From: Oscillospiraceae bacterium
GTDB taxonomy: Bacteria > Bacillota > Clostridia > Oscillospirales > Oscillospiraceae
Assembly (NCBI GenBank): GCA_016290695.1
Contig: JAEEUX010000037.1
Span: forward strand, 1 to 13,836
Direction of reading: 5' to 3'
DNA length: 13,836 nt
Each line of letters begins with the position of its first letter. Position 1 is the first letter of the stretch. Below are positions 6,450 through 12,720 of the stretch, in pieces. The position numbers and the translations under genes are program-made. The notes beneath the pieces are model-generated. The model did no database searches. It had not been told where the DNA came from and saw only the letters and a program-made list of their open reading frames with translations.

Positions 6450-7911
6450 TGCTCTGAAGGAGCTCGTTGCGAATCTGCCAGAGCTTTTCGCTGAGATCAA
6501 CGTAATAATTATGTGGGTTGTCGAAGCGCTTTACCTCGTCCCAAAGCGTGTCCGTCTGCTCGGCGCAGTATTTCTTAATTTCGGAAAGTGATGGTTTGGT
6601 ATAGACGAGTTCACCCTTTAAGAAAATCGGCTTTTGAAGCTCCTTTGCCGTGAAGTTAACTACCGTCTTGCGCTTCCACGTGGCCTCGGGGTCGAATATC
6701 GTAAGCTCTTTCGAATCGTCCACCGTCTCGTCATGCAGGCAAATGTAGTCTGCTATGGCCTTGCCCGTGTCGTTCCCGAAGAGGCGATAGGTCTTTTTGA
6801 AATGGGGGTTGGTTATCTTGTTCACGTTCTCGCTTATCTTTATCTTCGGGATGATGTTTCCCTCCTTGTCCTCGACGCCGGCGAGCTTGTATACGCCGCC
6901 GAAAACCGGCTCTGACTTGGCGGTTATTAGCCTTTCGCCCACGCCGAAGCAGTCTATGCAGGCGCCCTGGGAGAGAAGGTCTGTGATAAGATACTCGTCG
7001 AGAGCGTTGCTGACGGTGATGGTGCATTCCGTCCAGCCTGCGTCGTCGAGCATTTTCCTCGCTTTGCGCGTGAGATAGGCAAGGTCGCCGGAATCGAGGC
7101 GTATTCCGCATTTTTTGATGCCGAGAGGCTTCAAAACGTCGTTGAACGCGCGGATGGCGTCGGGAATGCCGCGCTTGAGGGTGTTATATGTGTCCACAAG
7201 CAGCGTCGCGTTGTTGGGGTAGGCTTCGCAGTACGCCTTGAACGCCTCATACTGAGAATCGAACATCTGAACCCAGGAGTGAGCCATTGTTCCGCCCGCC
7301 GTAACGCCGAAAAGTTGGTCGCTTATCGTGCAGGCGGTTCCGGCGCAGCCGCCGATATACGCAGCGCGTGCACCGAGAATAGCTCCGTCAGCGCCCTGAG
7401 CGCGGCGGGAGCCGAATTCGAGAACCGTGCGGCCCTTCGCGGCACGGACGATGCGGTTGGATTTTGTCGCGATGAGGCTCTGGTGGTTCAGCGAAAGGAG
7501 AACGAAGGTCTCGATAAGCTGCGCCTGAATAGCCGGAGCGCGAACGGTGAGCAGCGGCTCATGCGGGAAGACGGGCGTGCCCTCGGGAACGGCGTAAATA
7601 TCGCCCGTGAAGCGGAAATTGGCAAGATAATCGAGAAATTCTTCGCAGAAAAGACCTCGCCCGCGGAGATAGGCTATATCGTCTGCGCTGAAATGAAGGT
7701 CCTGAATATAATCAATGACCTGCTCAAGTCCTGCGGCTATCGCGAAGCCGCCTCCGTCGGGAACGCTGCGGAAGAATACGTCGAAGTATACAATTCTGTT
7801 GCCGTAGCCGTTTTTGAAGTAGCCGTTGCCCATTGTGAGCTCATAGAAATCGCAGAGCATGGTGTAGTTAAGTCCGGAATCTGAGAACATTTTCTGAGTA
7901 CCCCGTTTCAT
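6442..7911 (-). CDS. pncB: Nicotinate phosphoribosyltransferase
   Basis: This enzyme joins nicotinate to PRPP, coupled to ATP hydrolysis, to give nicotinate mononucleotide, the entry step of the Preiss-Handler NAD salvage route. It is cytosolic, 489 residues, a usual length. Motifs: DFYELTMGNGYF (21-32), FGSRRAQGADGA (166-177), GTMAHSWVQ with the phosphorylated-type His211, LVDTYNT (239-245), RLDSGDL (271-277) and CFGVGERLIT (321-330). The ATG at 7911 gives the longest frame but has no Shine-Dalgarno. An internal ATG at 7890 (MFSDSGLNYTML) starts closer to family N-termini and has GGGG 10 nt upstream, so it may be the true start. The gene forms an operon with niaR through an 8-nt overlap. It has its own promoter, without a visible copy of the inverted repeat found before the EIIC-like gene. 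Confidence 0.97.
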   Translation of the reverse strand: MKRGTQKMFSDSGLNYTMLCDFYELTMGNGYFKNGYGNRIVYFDVFFRSVPDGGGFAIAAGLEQVIDYIQDLHFSADDIAYLRGRGLFCEEFLDYLANFRFTGDIYAVPEGTPVFPHEPLLTVRAPAIQAQLIETFVLLSLNHQSLIATKSNRIVRAAKGRTVLEFGSRRAQGADGAILGARAAYIGGCAGTACTISDQLFGVTAGGTMAHSWVQMFDSQYEAFKAYCEAYPNNATLLVDTYNTLKRGIPDAIRAFNDVLKPLGIKKCGIRLDSGDLAYLTRKARKMLDDAGWTECTITVSNALDEYLITDLLSQGACIDCFGVGERLITAKSEPVFGGVYKLAGVEDKEGNIIPKIKISENVNKITNPHFKKTYRLFGNDTGKAIADYICLHDETVDDSKELTIFDPEATWKRKTVVNFTAKELQKPIFLKGELVYTKPSLSEIKKYCAEQTDTLWDEVKRFDNPHNYYVDLSEKLWQIRNELLQSNG

Positions 7912-7919
7912 TGGTAATG

Positions 7920-7939
7920 CCGGAGGCTGCGCCGCCCGG
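7920..7939 (-). promoter_or_regulatory. GC-rich hairpin in the pncB leader
   Basis: On the minus strand, CCGG and GGC pair with GCC and CCGG around a 3-nt GCA loop, with a small internal asymmetry. The hairpin occupies the place where a ribosome binding site for the ATG at 7911 would be expected. It could affect translation start choice; no riboswitch class is recognisable. Confidence 0.4.
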
Positions 7940-7956
7940 TATGTTGTTTAACTGTC

Positions 7957-7985
7957 ATTATATACTGCGCGAAAGAATAACGCAA
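7957..7985 (-). promoter_or_regulatory. Promoter of pncB-niaR
   Basis: On the minus strand, TATAAT (7957-7962) is exact, and TTGCGT (7980-7985) is a partial -35 at 17-bp spacing. The start would fall near 7950, giving a leader of about 40-60 nt depending on the pncB start codon. It lies directly after the terminator of the upstream gene. Confidence 0.65.
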
Positions 7986-7988
7986 GAC

Positions 7989-8028
7989 AAAAAGCAACCG
8001 CCTCGGAAATGAAAGTCCGGGGCGGTTG
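7989..8028 (-). terminator. Intrinsic terminator of the UroD-family gene
   Basis: On the minus strand, a 13-bp stem with one mismatch (8016-8028 pairing 7995-8007) and an 8-nt loop ends in CAACCG/CGGTTG pairs. One base later come five T (7989-7993). It isolates the UroD-family gene from pncB. Confidence 0.88.
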
Positions 8029-8048
8029 GCCGTATGCGGTTTGTAAAA

Positions 8049-9113
8049 TCAGAGAATTGCCTTACCCTCGGCAACGAGTCTGTCGAAATTCCTGCGGCTG
8101 GCTTCGTAAACCTTTTTACGGACAAGCGCCGGCTCATAGCTGCCGGGGTCGAGGAGGATGCGGTTATCGCTGCCGCAGGTCTGCATGAAGTAGGCAATGG
8201 CTTCGTCGATCTCCGCTTCGCTTGCGCCCTCTTTAATTTGCGGGCCATGCGTGAAGATGAATTTGTCGCCATACTTCTGCTTGAGAGCGTATTTATCGTT
8301 TATCGGCTGGCCGCCCCATGAATTTTCACCCGCCTCTATGAAAAGAGGAACGAAGTTCTCGACCTTGCCGCAGCAGTGGAGGTCGAAGTACATCCCGAGC
8401 GAGTGGACGTGGTCGCCCAGTTCCTTGACATAGGGCAGGAGCATCTCGCGCACGGTGGGGACGGAGAAAAACTCGGCGCGCTGAGAGCCCCAGTCGTCGT
8501 TGAAATTGACTATGTCGGGGTTAAACCACTTCTTGCAGAGTGTGTAGAATTTCTTATGTATGTCCGTAACGACGCGGAAAAAGCGGTGTACGGCTTCCTT
8601 CTGCTCGTCGTCAATGAGGGCGACTATCGCGTTATCAAAATCCATCACCGCGATAAGGCGCTCAAACAGGCAGCCGGGGACGTTTACGCAAATCGCTCTG
8701 TCAGGGCGGAGCTTTTCCTTGTTGCGCTCATAGCAGCCTTCCCAGTCCCATGTGTCGGGGTCGGGAGGCGTAACGTAATCCTCCCAGTGGTTTATGTCGA
8801 GAACCTTGGGGTTTCCGGGCTTGACCATCGCGCCGCCGACGACGTCGACGAAGACCCATTCGACGCCCCAGCCGTCCGGGCCGCCGCCTCCGGGGCTGCG
8901 CGCCTTGTTCTCGGGATCGCAGTCGAGCATGAGCATGTTGTTGTCCGCCGAAGGATAGGGAATCCACATAGGGGTCTTGCCTTCGTAAAGACGGAGAATG
9001 TTTTCCTTCGGGCTGATCGGTGTGTTCAGAATCTCGACGGGAGGGCCGAAAAGCGCGGGGATGGTTTCACGAACCTGGAGTTCTTCGGGCGAAAATTTGG
9101 TATTAATACCCAT
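8049..9113 (-). CDS. Uroporphyrinogen decarboxylase family protein (UroD/methyltransferase-like)
   Basis: This 354-residue protein belongs to the UROD/MetE-like superfamily. It resembles the zinc-dependent methyltransferase branch (MtaA/MtbA-type) and its anaerobe relatives more than haem-pathway HemE. It has the FNDDWGSQ segment (204-211), the likely metal motif LHCCGKVENFV (His246, Cys248 and neighbours) and the C-terminal barrel strand LLDPGS (320-325). It lacks the usual HemE N-terminal signature, and its N-terminus carries a Gly-rich insert (RSPGGGGPDGWG, 72-83). Such proteins transfer methyl groups to or from corrinoids or thiols, but most are uncharacterised. No corrinoid protein or partner methyltransferase lies within the window. 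The ATG at 9113 follows a clear AGAGGTG, and the gene has its own promoter and terminator. Family call firm, reaction unknown. Confidence 0.87.
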   Translation of the reverse strand: MGINTKFSPEELQVRETIPALFGPPVEILNTPISPKENILRLYEGKTPMWIPYPSADNNMLMLDCDPENKARSPGGGGPDGWGVEWVFVDVVGGAMVKPGNPKVLDINHWEDYVTPPDPDTWDWEGCYERNKEKLRPDRAICVNVPGCLFERLIAVMDFDNAIVALIDDEQKEAVHRFFRVVTDIHKKFYTLCKKWFNPDIVNFNDDWGSQRAEFFSVPTVREMLLPYVKELGDHVHSLGMYFDLHCCGKVENFVPLFIEAGENSWGGQPINDKYALKQKYGDKFIFTHGPQIKEGASEAEIDEAIAYFMQTCGSDNRILLDPGSYEPALVRKKVYEASRRNFDRLVAEGKAIL

Positions 9114-9145
9114 GTTGCACCTCTTTTTATAATATTCTTTATCTA

Positions 9146-9173
9146 ATTATAACAAATACTCTAAGAATTTCAA
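9146..9173 (-). promoter_or_regulatory. Promoter of the UroD-family gene
   Basis: On the minus strand, TTGAAA (9168-9173, 5 of 6) and exact TATAAT (9146-9151) are 16 bp apart in an AT-rich stretch. The start near 9139 leaves a leader of about 26 nt that contains the AGAGGTG ribosome binding site. Confidence 0.75.
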
Positions 9174-9272
9174 TGAAAATTTAAAATATCACGCTATAAA
9201 CTATTCTTATAACGGAACGAAAATATATAATAGGGAGAAAATTTACCGTGGGCGTATATTGTGGCGCAATTA

Positions 9273-9302
9273 TTGACATATTGAGTATGTAAATAGTATA
9301 AT
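9273..9302 (+). promoter_or_regulatory. Consensus promoter of the gtrA-lemA-sdpI-like operon
   Basis: TTGACA (9273-9278) and TATAAT (9297-9302) are both exact, with an 18-bp spacer. The start would be near 9309. The 239-base gap 9114-9352 is AT-rich and otherwise holds the divergent promoter of the UroD-family gene. Confidence 0.8.
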
Positions 9303-9316
9303 CAATTTTATAAGGA

Positions 9317-9333
9317 AGCCGCTTTCCGCGGCT
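9317..9333 (+). promoter_or_regulatory. Small hairpin in the operon leader
   Basis: AGCCGC and GCGGCT pair perfectly around TTTCC, just after the predicted start and about 10 nt before the GGAAG ribosome binding site of the first gene. It may stabilise the 5' end. The short stem and the tail GTATTTCT make it a poor terminator. Confidence 0.4.
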
Positions 9334-9352
9334 GTATTTCTCGGAAGTGACT

Positions 9353-9799
9353 ATGAAGCGTCTTCTCATAAATATTTTTAGCCGTCCCATTTTTCGCTTC
9401 GCCGCAGTCGGCGTAGTTAATACTATTTTCGGCGCGGGGCTTATGTTTGTTTTATATAATTTTGCGGGGCTTTCCTATTGGGTTTCCTCCGCAGCAAACT
9501 ATATCTGCGGGGGCATACTCAGCTATTTTTTGAACAAGAGGTTCACCTTTGGCGTGAAGAAGCGTTCTCTGGGACAGTTCCTTCTTTTTGCGGCAAACCA
9601 GGTGGCCTGCTATCTTGTCGCTTACGGCGCGGCAAAGCCCATTGCTGCCGCTGTTTTCGCCTCTATGGGGCGAAGGACGCAAGAGAATATTGCCATGCTT
9701 GCGGGCATGGCGGTTTTTACGGTATTGAATTATCTCGGGCAAAAAAATGTCGTTTTCAAATACGGAAAAAATACGCAGAAAGGAGATGGAACGGAGTGA
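9353..9799 (+). CDS. GtrA family membrane protein
   Basis: This 148-residue protein has four predicted membrane helices (about 14-36, 42-61, 75-100 and 111-130), the standard GtrA/DPMS layout. FRFAAVGVVNTIFGAGLMF (15-33), YFLNKRFTFG (58-67) and VLNYLGQKNVVF (124-135) follow the family pattern, with RF(T)F-like ends after helices 2 and 4. Family members are small membrane proteins proposed to move undecaprenyl-phosphate-linked sugars or to anchor glycosyltransferases for wall or surface-polymer glycosylation. I chose the ATG at 9353 over the GTG at 9347, because GGAAG (9343-9347) is correctly spaced only from the ATG. No glycosyltransferase partner is next to it. It is the first gene of a three-gene operon, and its stop overlaps the next start. 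Confidence 0.9.
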   Translation: MKRLLINIFSRPIFRFAAVGVVNTIFGAGLMFVLYNFAGLSYWVSSAANYICGGILSYFLNKRFTFGVKKRSLGQFLLFAANQVACYLVAYGAAKPIAAAVFASMGRRTQENIAMLAGMAVFTVLNYLGQKNVVFKYGKNTQKGDGTE

Positions 9800-10344
9800 T
9801 ATATGTTGCAATCATATTCGGTCTGCTCATCCTTATTGCGTTGAGGTTTCTTTGGATCTGGCGAAGCTATATAAGACTCATCAGCCATATAGACATAGCA
9901 ATGGAACAGATTGGGACGCATTTATCGAACCGTTTTTACGCGCTCAATCAGGTTTTGGACGTCGCGAAGGGTTATGATTTCAGAAACACAGAAATCATCA
10001 TCCTCGAACTCGCCAAATGCCGGAAAAATGCAGACGAGGCGATAACGCCGGAGAGCGTCATAACGCAGGAGCTTGCATTCAAGGAGGCGGAGCGTCATAT
10101 CCAGATTATCGTTGACCATCATCCGACGCTCGTGCTGAACCCCGCCTATATCAAGGCAAAGGAAGACTACGATACATACGACAGCCGCGCAAAAATCAGC
10201 CGCATCGTCTATAATGACCTTGTGAAAAAGCTCAACCGCAAGCTGAACGGATGGGTGACAGGCTATATCGGAGACCTTTTGAAAATAGACGAAAGGGAGC
10301 TTCTCGAAGAACCCTCTGGTCCTATGGCGGACGACGCAGGCTGA
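9796..10344 (+). CDS. LemA family protein, GTG start overlapping the GtrA stop
   Basis: This 182-residue protein has one N-terminal membrane helix (2-21), then a mostly helical domain of LemA type. The pattern is HIDIAMEQIGTHLSNRFYALNQVLDVAKGY (31-60, usually AW.QID..LKRR.DLIPNLVE..KGY). A late helix, RAKISRIVYNDLVKKLNRKL (131-150), matches the conserved ARR.YN..V..YN stretch. The start is the GTG at 9796: AGGAG (9781-9785) is 10 nt upstream, and the codon shares GTGA with the stop of the GtrA gene. A much longer frame beginning at 9478 would overlap most of that gene and is rejected. LemA proteins are membrane-anchored with an outward or cytosolic coiled helical bundle; their role is poorly known. 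The sequence diverges from typical LemA and ends in an acidic tail. Confidence 0.82.
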   Translation: MIYVAIIFGLLILIALRFLWIWRSYIRLISHIDIAMEQIGTHLSNRFYALNQVLDVAKGYDFRNTEIIILELAKCRKNADEAITPESVITQELAFKEAERHIQIIVDHHPTLVLNPAYIKAKEDYDTYDSRAKISRIVYNDLVKKLNRKLNGWVTGYIGDLLKIDERELLEEPSGPMADDAG

Positions 10345-10366
10345 CTTTTTTGAGGTGAATTATTTA

Positions 10367-11050
10367 ATGGCTTTTTGGGCTATAATGCTGATAATCGTTT
10401 TGATTATTCCTATTTTTCTTGCGTATCTCGGAAGCAGGATTTTTAAAATATATAAGGTTCGCCGCGATGATTTGCAGGGGAAACTTGGATACAGGACCGC
10501 GCTTTCCATGAAAAGCGATTACAGCTTCGCTTTTGCCCATCATTATTTCGGCTCCATGTGGGAGTATGGTGGCGTCGCGTTCGCTTTCGTTTCCGGCATA
10601 ATGATGCTTTTGGTTATGGGAAGAAGCTTTATCAATGTAAGTATATCGGCGGCTGTGCTTATACTAATGCAGCTTGCCTTTATTGTCGTATCTCTCATTT
10701 TTACAGAGTCGGCGCTCAGGACTCGTTTTGACGAGGAGGGTAATCCCCTCAACGAGCGCGACAGGCTCATAGAGCCCTTGCTTCCTGACGTTCCCGAGGA
10801 AGAAGAGGAGAGCGAAAACGGCGAGGACGACGGCGATACCTCCCCGCCGGACGGAGAGGATCCGGAAGACGTGAGCGAGATGGAAGAACTCCCTGCCGAG
10901 GGTGAAGAAAGCCCTGAAGGTGAAACGCAGGAACAGGAATTCTCAGATAATGACGGCATGGAACCCTCTCCCGAAGGAGAATTCCCGGAAAACGGAATGC
11001 CGCAGGAAGAATTTGAACCCGCGGAAGCGGACGAAAACGTCCCGGTGTGA
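10367..11050 (+). CDS. SdpI-like membrane protein with long acidic tail
   Basis: This 227-residue protein has an N-terminal helix (3-26), two further helices (66-85 and 92-113), and between them the motif GYRTALSMKSDYSFAFAHHYFG (41-62). That motif is typical of the SdpI family: GYRT..S..S...W.FAH. SdpI itself is the immunity and signalling protein against the SdpC toxin in Bacillus; most relatives have unknown roles. Residues 141-227 are disordered-looking and contain 38 Asp/Glu and no Lys, Arg or His, with Pro, Gly and Ser filling the rest. This tail is unusual for the family. The ATG at 10367 has GAGGTG nine bases upstream; a GTG at 10355 lies inside that site and is less likely. It is the last gene of the operon, 22 nt after lemA. 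The SdpI assignment rests mainly on the one motif. Confidence 0.78.
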   Translation: MAFWAIMLIIVLIIPIFLAYLGSRIFKIYKVRRDDLQGKLGYRTALSMKSDYSFAFAHHYFGSMWEYGGVAFAFVSGIMMLLVMGRSFINVSISAAVLILMQLAFIVVSLIFTESALRTRFDEEGNPLNERDRLIEPLLPDVPEEEEESENGEDDGDTSPPDGEDPEDVSEMEELPAEGEESPEGETQEQEFSDNDGMEPSPEGEFPENGMPQEEFEPAEADENVPV

Positions 11051-11059
11051 TACATAAAG

Positions 11060-11102
11060 AAATCCCGACGAAGCCTGTTTTCCACAGACTGCGTCGGGAT
11101 TT
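11060..11102. terminator. Bidirectional terminator between converging operons
   Basis: An 11-bp perfect stem, AAATCCCGACG (11060-11070) with CGTCGGGATTT (11092-11102), encloses a second small stem, CTGT/ACAG (11075-11078 with 11084-11087). T-rich sequence follows on the plus strand (TTTTAAATC), and TTTCTTTATG follows on the minus strand. It lies between two converging genes that end at 11050 and 11122. Confidence 0.85.
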
Positions 11103-11121
11103 TAAATCTTTATGGGTTGGT

Positions 11122-12720
11122 TTATTCAAAATAGGCGTGTATGAGCGCTTCAGCGCATTTTATGCCGTCTACGGCTGCGGAGGTTATGCCGCCCGCGTAA
11201 CCCGCCCCTTCGCCGCAGGGATAGAGCCCTGCGAGGTTCACCGCGCAGTAGTTTTCTCCGCGCATTATGCGGACGGGCGACGAGCTGCGGCTTTCAACAC
11301 CGGTTATAACGGCGTCCTCTGCGTCGTAGCCTTTGATTTTTTTGCCGAAGTGCTTGAGCCCTTCTCGCAGAGAATCCACTATATAATCGGGGAGGTATAC
11401 TTCGGGCATTGCCGGGGTAACACCGATTGGATAGCTCGGACGGACGCGTCCAAAACCGCTTGCGGGCCTTTGAGCAAGAAAATCGCCCGCGCAGATCGCC
11501 GGGGCCTTGTAGTCGCCTCCGCCGGCGGCGAAGGCTGCTCGCTCGATGCGGCGCTGGAATTCGATTCCCGCGAGAGGATGAGCGCTGGGAAAATCCTCCG
11601 GATTGACGCTCACCAGAAGCGCAGAATTGGAGTTTTCATCGTCCCGAGCAAAAAGACTCATGCCGTTCGTCACGACGCCGCCCGCTTCGCTCGCCGCGGC
11701 GATGACGCGCCCGCCGGGGCACATGCAGAAGCTGTAGACGCCCCTGCCGTTCGGCAAGTGCACGGCGAGACTGTAGTCTGCGGCGGAAAGCGCGGGATGC
11801 GAGGCAAATTTGCCGTACATTGCCCGGTCGATGTCCTCGCGCCGGTGCTCGATGCGAACCCCCGCCGAAAAAGCTTTTTGCGCCATCATTATCCCGCGCG
11901 CGTGCAGCACTTCAAAAACGTCGCGCGCGCTATGGCCTATTGCGAGGATTATCGCGCGCGTGCTGACGGAATGTGTCACCGCGCCCTTTTCATAGCGCAC
12001 AGCTTCTATTTGGCCGTTGCGTTCCTCAAAATCCGTGAATTTAGCGCCGAAAACGACTTCGCCGCCGAGAGAGCATATCTCCCGTCGCATGTTTTTGATA
12101 ACGGTTTTCAGCATGTCCGTGCCTATGTGAGGCTTGGCAAGATACAGTATCTCCTCCGGCGCGCCGCAGGCGGCAAACTCACGCAGAACAAGCTCTATGC
12201 GGCTGTCCTTCGTTCCGGTGGCAAGCTTCCCGTCGGAAAATGTTCCTGCGCCGCCTTCACCGAACTGGGCGTTCGATTCCGTGTCGAGCTTACCTGTTTG
12301 CCAGAATTCCGAGACGGCTCTTGTGCGCGCGTCAACGTCCTGCCCGCGCTCAAGAAGTATCGGCGCGCAGCCCGCTTTTGCCAGTATCCATGAGGCGAAA
12401 AGTCCGGCGGGGCCGGCGCCGACAACGACCGGACGGAAGGGCTTTTTCTGTGCTGCAGGGAAATCGTAGCGGTAAGGCTGCGTGAGCTTGACACTGGGTT
12501 CTTTTTTAAGCCGCGCGCGAGCTTTTGCTTCGTTTTTCAGCTCCGCGTCGACGGTCACGGTAAAATGAACGTCATCCTTTTTTCGCGCGTCGACCGAGCG
12601 CTTGACAAGCGAGACGCAAATTATTTCGCTTTCCGCTAAACGCAATCGTGAGGCTGCAGCTTTAACAAGGTCCTCCTGCGAATAACCCAGCGGAAGGCGA
12701 AGGTCTCTTATTCTAAGCAT
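11122..12720 (-). CDS. Uncharacterised FAD-dependent dehydrogenase (COG2509 type)
   Basis: This 532-residue flavoprotein has an N-terminal ferredoxin-like stretch (MLRIRDLRLPLGY onward, about 1-75). A Rossmann FAD site, VVVGAGPAGLFASWILAKAG (98-117), ends in a LLERG strand. FGEGGAGTFSDGKL (153-166), FCMCPGGRVI (331-340), ESRSSSPVRI (476-485) and the C-terminal FAD-binding GLYPCGEGAGYAGGITSAAVDG (498-519) are strong markers of the COG2509 family. Members are widespread in anaerobes, with no settled substrate. The ATG at 12720 has GGGAGG eight bases upstream and shares an 8-nt overlap with the stop of the upstream flavoprotein gene. A longer frame from 12840 would run through that gene and is rejected. 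A plus-strand frame of about 450 codons opposite this gene is a shadow of its GC-rich codons. Family certain, reaction unknown. Confidence 0.93.
   Translation of the reverse strand: MLRIRDLRLPLGYSQEDLVKAAASRLRLAESEIICVSLVKRSVDARKKDDVHFTVTVDAELKNEAKARARLKKEPSVKLTQPYRYDFPAAQKKPFRPVVVGAGPAGLFASWILAKAGCAPILLERGQDVDARTRAVSEFWQTGKLDTESNAQFGEGGAGTFSDGKLATGTKDSRIELVLREFAACGAPEEILYLAKPHIGTDMLKTVIKNMRREICSLGGEVVFGAKFTDFEERNGQIEAVRYEKGAVTHSVSTRAIILAIGHSARDVFEVLHARGIMMAQKAFSAGVRIEHRREDIDRAMYGKFASHPALSAADYSLAVHLPNGRGVYSFCMCPGGRVIAAASEAGGVVTNGMSLFARDDENSNSALLVSVNPEDFPSAHPLAGIEFQRRIERAAFAAGGGDYKAPAICAGDFLAQRPASGFGRVRPSYPIGVTPAMPEVYLPDYIVDSLREGLKHFGKKIKGYDAEDAVITGVESRSSSPVRIMRGENYCAVNLAGLYPCGEGAGYAGGITSAAVDGIKCAEALIHAYFE

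Noticed and set aside
6450..6500. N-terminal extension of niaR to 6500
   Set aside because: The extra 17 residues lie inside pncB, and the family N-terminus matches the ATG at 6449.
8376..9146. 256-codon plus-strand frame
   Set aside because: It is a shadow of the UroD-family gene on the other strand, with no ribosome binding site or recognisable domain.
9248..9292. Possible 14-codon leader peptide (GTG at 9248 after GGGAG)
   Set aside because: It overlaps the -35 of the operon promoter, so it would not be on the operon transcript. An upstream TATAAT at 9226 has no -35.
9478..10344. Long plus-strand frame of 288 codons beginning at 9478
   Set aside because: Its first 106 codons overlap the GtrA gene and look unlike any protein. 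The LemA sequence begins at the GTG at 9796, which has a ribosome binding site.
10543..11085. 180-codon serine-rich minus-strand frame
   Set aside because: It is the complement of the acidic Glu/Asp tail codons of the SdpI-like gene and runs over the terminator.
11047..12393. 448-codon plus-strand frame
   Set aside because: It is antisense to the COG2509 flavoprotein, whose motifs are clear; this is an artefact of GC-rich codons. It also starts inside the end of the SdpI-like gene.
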